From Pseudomonas fluorescens (GTDB lineage: Bacteria; Pseudomonadota; Gammaproteobacteria; Pseudomonadales; Pseudomonadaceae), in NCBI RefSeq assembly GCF_003732425.1, contig NZ_MOBX01000013.1, positions 994,026 to 1,058,025 on the forward strand: DNA of 64,000 nt. The letters run 5' to 3'. The notes below the pieces were generated by a model. The model worked only from the letters and a program-made list of their open reading frames with translations, had not been told where the DNA came from and ran no database searches. Shown piece by piece: positions 60,638 through 64,000 of the stretch. Position 1 is the stretch's first letter; every line of letters begins with the position of its first letter. Position numbers and translations under genes: made by a program.

Positions 60638-63046
60638 TCAGTCGCGTACCGGGCCCGGGGCCAGGACTTCACGGGAACCGTTGGTGTTCATCGAGGTGAC
60701 GACGCCGGCCATTTCCATGGCTTCGATCATCCGTGCGGCGCGGTTGTAGCCGATCTTCAGCTTGCGCTGTACCGCGGAAATCGAGGCGCGACGGCTTTCC
60801 AGTACAAACTGTACAGCTTCGTCGTACAGCGCGTCCGCTTCCGGATCATCGCCGTCGCCGCCGCCACTGCTGCCTTCAAAACCGCTGCCGGCTTCTTCGA
60901 CACCGTTGAGGATGTCGTCGTTATATTCCGGTGCGCCGCGCAGTTTCCACGCTTCGACCACACGGTGGACTTCATCGTCGGATACGAATGCGCCGTGAAC
61001 CCGAATCGGCAGGCTGGTGCCCGGCGGCATGTAGAGCATGTCACCGTGACCGAGCAGTTGTTCGGCACCACCCTGATCGATGATGGTGCGGGAGTCGATC
61101 TTGCTCGACACCTGGAACGCCATACGCGTCGGAATGTTGGCCTTGATCAGACCGGTGATCACGTCAACCGACGGCCGCTGAGTCGCGAGGATCAGGTGAA
61201 TACCCGCCGCACGGGCCTTCTGGGCGATACGGGCGATCAGTTCTTCAACCTTCTTGCCGACGATCATCATCATGTCGGCGAATTCGTCGACCACCACGAC
61301 GATGGTCGGCAGTTTCTGCAGCAGCGGCGCTTCGTCGTGGATGCTTTCGCGTTTGTACAGCGGATCGCTCAATGGCTCGCCGGCGTCCTGGGCTTCCTTG
61401 ACCTTGGCGTTGAAGCCGGACAGGTTGCGCACGCCCATCTTCGCCATCAGCTTGTAGCGCCGTTCCATCTCGGCAACGCTCCAGCGCAAGGCGTTGGCGG
61501 CGTCCTTCATGTCGGTCACGACCGGGCACAGCAGGTGCGGAATGCCTTCGTAGATCGACAGTTCCAACATTTTCGGGTCGATCATGATCAGCTTGGCGTC
61601 TTCCGGGCCGGACTTGAACAGGATCGACAGGATCATCGCGTTCACACCCACCGACTTACCGGAACCGGTCGTACCGGCCACCAGCAAATGCGGCATCTTC
61701 GCCAGGTCAGTAATGACCGGCTTACCGCCGATATCGTGACCGAGCGCCAGGGTAACCGGCGATTTGAAGTTGTCGTATTCAGGCGTCGACAGCACCTCGG
61801 AGAAGCGCACGATCTGCCGGTCTTCGTTGGGAATCTCGATACCGACGGTGGTCTTGCCCGGAATCACCTCAACCACCCGCACACTGGTCACGGCCAGAGA
61901 ACGTGCAAGGTCTTTGGCGAGGTTGGCGATGCGGCTGACTTTAACGCCAGCGGCAGGCTGGATTTCGTAACGGGTAATCACCGGGCCCGGGTGAATCGAA
62001 TCCACCGTGACCTCAACACCGAACTCCTTGAGCTTGATCTCCAGCAGATGGCCGACCGCCGCCAGGGATTCCGGTGAGTAATTGAGTTGTTTCTTTTCCG
62101 CCGGATCAAGAATCGAAATCGGCGGCAAGGTGCCTTCCACGGCGCTGTCGACGAACAACGGCACCTGCTTCTCTTTCTGCACACGCTTGCTTGGTTCGGG
62201 CGCTTTGGCCGGGGCCGGGGCGATAACCGGCGGCACTTGTTTCTCGCGATCGGACATGTGCTTGCTCAGGGCTTGCTCACGTTCGATCAGGCGTTCTTTG
62301 ACTTTGGCCTGCTCACGTTTGTCGGTGACCGTCGGCGCGACCACATCGTGGACGCGATCATCGACTTCACGCAGTTGCGCGACCAGCTGTTTGCGCTCGG
62401 TACGCGCCGACCACCAACGGTTGAGCGCACCCTGGAACAGTTCGAACAGATCGAGAGTGATCTTGCCGGTGATGTCCATCACCTTGAACCACGACAGGTC
62501 GGTAAACACCGTCAGGCCGAACAGGAACAACGCGATGAACAACAGGGTGCTGCCCTGAATGTTCAGTGCGTTCTTCGCCAGATTGCCGAGGCTTTCGCCC
62601 AGCGCGCCACCAGCACCCGCCGGCAGACCCGAGGCCGCGTGAAAATGCAGATGCGCCAGCGCCGCGCCGGACAGCACCAGAAACACCAGACCGATCAGAC
62701 GCCAGGAGAACAGCCAGCCGCTCCACTGCCAAGGCTCGTGGCGCTGGCGGAAGATCTGATAGGCCTTGATCGCCAGCAGCAACGGGAAGATATACGCGAA
62801 GTAACCCAGCACCATGAACAGGATGTCGGCGCTGTAGGAGCCCGCCGGGCCGCCGAAATTCTGTACGTCATCGATCTTGCTATTGTGGCTCCAGCCCGGA
62901 TCGTCCTTGCCGTAGGTCAGCAAAGCCATCATGAGGAACAGGCACAAGGCACCGATGGCGATCAATGCACCTTCCTTGAGCCGGTAGTGCAACTGTTGGC
63001 GCCAGAGCGGAACGACTGTTTTTGGTGCTTCGGTGGATTTCTTCAA
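60638..63046 (-). CDS. ftsK: DNA translocase FtsK
   Basis: 802 residues from a TTG at 63046 (AGGAAAAGAAG upstream), the start that matches the usual LKKST... N-terminus; TTG at 63109 is possible. Four N-terminal membrane segments, a short linker with charged helices (about 230-300), then the motor: Walker [14 protein letters not shown], Walker [13 protein letters not shown], and C-terminal gamma winged helix ([32 protein letters not shown]) that reads KOPS. It clears chromosome dimers at division with XerCD. Linker is short compared with E. coli FtsK (1329 residues). Confidence 0.9.
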   Translation of the reverse strand: MKKSTEAPKTVVPLWRQQLHYRLKEGALIAIGALCLFLMMALLTYGKDDPGWSHNSKIDDVQNFGGPAGSYSADILFMVLGYFAYIFPLLLAIKAYQIFRQRHEPWQWSGWLFSWRLIGLVFLVLSGAALAHLHFHAASGLPAGAGGALGESLGNLAKNALNIQGSTLLFIALFLFGLTVFTDLSWFKVMDITGKITLDLFELFQGALNRWWSARTERKQLVAQLREVDDRVHDVVAPTVTDKREQAKVKERLIEREQALSKHMSDREKQVPPVIAPAPAKAPEPSKRVQKEKQVPLFVDSAVEGTLPPISILDPAEKKQLNYSPESLAAVGHLLEIKLKEFGVEVTVDSIHPGPVITRYEIQPAAGVKVSRIANLAKDLARSLAVTSVRVVEVIPGKTTVGIEIPNEDRQIVRFSEVLSTPEYDNFKSPVTLALGHDIGGKPVITDLAKMPHLLVAGTTGSGKSVGVNAMILSILFKSGPEDAKLIMIDPKMLELSIYEGIPHLLCPVVTDMKDAANALRWSVAEMERRYKLMAKMGVRNLSGFNAKVKEAQDAGEPLSDPLYKRESIHDEAPLLQKLPTIVVVVDEFADMMMIVGKKVEELIARIAQKARAAGIHLILATQRPSVDVITGLIKANIPTRMAFQVSSKIDSRTIIDQGGAEQLLGHGDMLYMPPGTSLPIRVHGAFVSDDEVHRVVEAWKLRGAPEYNDDILNGVEEAGSGFEGSSGGGDGDDPEADALYDEAVQFVLESRRASISAVQRKLKIGYNRAARMIEAMEMAGVVTSMNTNGSREVLAPGPVRD

Positions 63047-63534
63047 AACGCTTCTTTTCCTGCGCCCGAGGCGCGTCCATCTATTGAATGACGATAAAAA
63101 ACTGCCCAATCCAGGCAGGTAAAAAAGTTGACGGGCACAACTGGGACTACTTTTAACACTGCACCGCCGTTTTTATGAACGGTGCACAGCGAATATTCTG
63201 TAACAGCTCGGCATTGTACGGGTTTGTGCGTCGGATGCCATGCTTCAAACCCCACTGTAGAGCATAGCCAAGCGCGCAAAACCTGCGGTTCAATTTGAGC
63301 ACGCATTGTGTTTTGTGACAAAGGCTTATGAGGTGTATTTGATGAACGTAGCGAAGCATTGCCAAGCGATTGCAGGCCAACCCGCAGCGCTCGCTTACGA
63401 CCGCATTAAACTCGCCAAGTTGCAGCACGCTCTGCGTCGAGCAGGATCGGCACGACATTCGTGTCATTTAACGGCACACTTTAGCGCGGGCCGAACAGCC
63501 CGCACCGCCCTCCCCTTCTGCAAGCCTGGATGCC
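63047..63534. other. Intergenic region between ftsK and aat
   Basis: About 490 bp. It must hold the divergent promoters of ftsK and aat. A hairpin with a T run on the ftsK strand lies at 63096-63118. No credible gene; in P. aeruginosa a thioredoxin reductase gene (trxB) sits at this place and I see no trace of it. Confidence 0.55.
63096..63118 (-). terminator. Terminator-like hairpin in the ftsK leader
   Basis: Minus strand CTGCC-TGGATTG-GGCAG then TTTTTT, 50 bp before the ftsK start. The stem is only five base pairs. It could end a small upstream transcript or act as an attenuator. Confidence 0.4.
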
Positions 63535-64000
63535 ATGCTGACTTGGTTACAACGTAATTCCCTGACTTTTCCACCACTGGAAAAGGCCATGCGCGACCCC
63601 AATGGATTGCTCGCCGCGGGTGGCGACCTGTCTGCCGATCGGCTGATTCAGGCATATCGCCATGGTTGCTTTCCGTGGTTCTCCGAGGGGCAACCAATTC
63701 TCTGGTGGTCGCCAGATCCTCGTACCGTCCTGTTTCCCGACGAACTGCATGTCTCGCGCAGCCTGGGCAAGTTGCTGCGAAAGGAACGCTACCAGGTCAC
63801 ATTCGATCAGGACTTTGAAGCGGTCATCCACGCTTGCGCTGCACCGCGCGATTACGCCGACGGCACCTGGATCACCGAAGCCATGCAGGACGCCTACGTT
63901 GAGTTGCACCGGCGCGGCTTCGCCCATTCGGTGGAGGTCTGGGATCAGGGCGAACTGGTCGGCGGCCTGTACGGCCTGGCGATGGGCCAACTGTTTTTCG
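63535..64000 (+). CDS. aat: Leucyl/phenylalanyl-tRNA-protein transferase, 5' part
   Basis: N-terminal 155 residues; the gene continues beyond the window. [63 protein letters not shown] is the Aat signature, with FPWF and WWSPDPR forming the tRNA acceptor pocket and [10 protein letters not shown] following. It adds Leu or Phe to N-terminal Arg/Lys for ClpAP degradation. The frame is open to the last base of the window. Confidence 0.95.
   Translation, partial: MLTWLQRNSLTFPPLEKAMRDPNGLLAAGGDLSADRLIQAYRHGCFPWFSEGQPILWWSPDPRTVLFPDELHVSRSLGKLLRKERYQVTFDQDFEAVIHACAAPRDYADGTWITEAMQDAYVELHRRGFAHSVEVWDQGELVGGLYGLAMGQLFF

Noticed and set aside
60503..62077. Plus-strand 524-residue frame opposite ftsK
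   Set aside because: Composition is antisense-like (His, Arg, Gln, Val rich) and it overlaps a certain housekeeping gene.

Overview
The window is chromosomal DNA of a fluorescent Pseudomonas (P. fluorescens complex). The evidence is the conserved block cysG-serS-crcB-rarA-lolA-ftsK-aat, an hcnABC operon, a tusDCBE-ybiB run, GC-rich third positions, and many copies of the REP palindromes typical of this group (a GTGGGAGCGAGCCTGCTCGCGA type, a CTGTAGGAGCTGCCGAAGGC type and a GGCGAGGGGATTTATCCCC type). I see no tRNA or rRNA gene, insertion sequence, prophage or CRISPR array. Two genes are cut by the window edges: a GGDEF protein at the left and aat at the right.

Layout. 1-5 kb: end of a diguanylate cyclase, a conserved hypothetical, an RcnB-like protein, then a citrate/tricarballylate-type MFS carrier paired with an orphan periplasmic binding protein and a LysR regulator. 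5-10.3 kb: a KefB/C-like cation antiporter, then hcnABC (hydrogen cyanide synthase) with a candidate ANR box and an Rsm (GGA) site over its ribosome binding region. 10.3-15 kb: membrane and secreted hypotheticals, a 24-residue membrane peptide, and an OmpR-type two-component pair. 15-22 kb: SDR and aldo/keto reductase with a divergent LysR gene, an ICMT-like methyltransferase, a HAD phosphatase, a lone receiver protein and an RNA-type methyltransferase. 21.6-25 kb: LuxR-type regulator, orphan polyamine-type binding protein and DmpA-family peptidase. 25.1-25.25 kb: a probable small RNA. 25.5-36.9 kb: acetyltransferase, WXXGXW proteins, YceI, MATE pump, periplasmic chorismate mutase, a secreted protein of ten 13-residue repeats, a second diguanylate cyclase, cytochrome c, a MocR regulator with a divergent EamA exporter, and an AraC regulator with a divergent AhpD-like protein. 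37-46.4 kb: a dispersed repeat, SulP transporter, lipoproteins, TetR, LprI-like protein, isochorismatase-like hydrolase, gamma-glutamyltransferase and Ogt. 46.4-50 kb: NudK, then an LPMO-chitinase operon and a hemerythrin. 50-64 kb: small hypotheticals, the tusDCBE-ybiB operon for tRNA 2-thiolation, glutathionyl-hydroquinone reductase and the housekeeping block.

The most interesting signal is the LPMO-chitinase operon. Neither enzyme has a visible Sec or Tat signal peptide, and a near-consensus LexA box (CTGGATGTATATACAG, 14 of 16 matches) overlaps the predicted transcription start. This suggests that chitin-degrading enzymes are made during the SOS response and may be released by lysis rather than by dedicated secretion. 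A GGA-bearing stem-loop and a GGA-containing Shine-Dalgarno in the same leader suggest added Gac/Rsm control. Other points of note are two binding proteins that lack ABC transporters, the tandem-repeat secreted protein, and the structured small-RNA candidate at about 25.1-25.25 kb.
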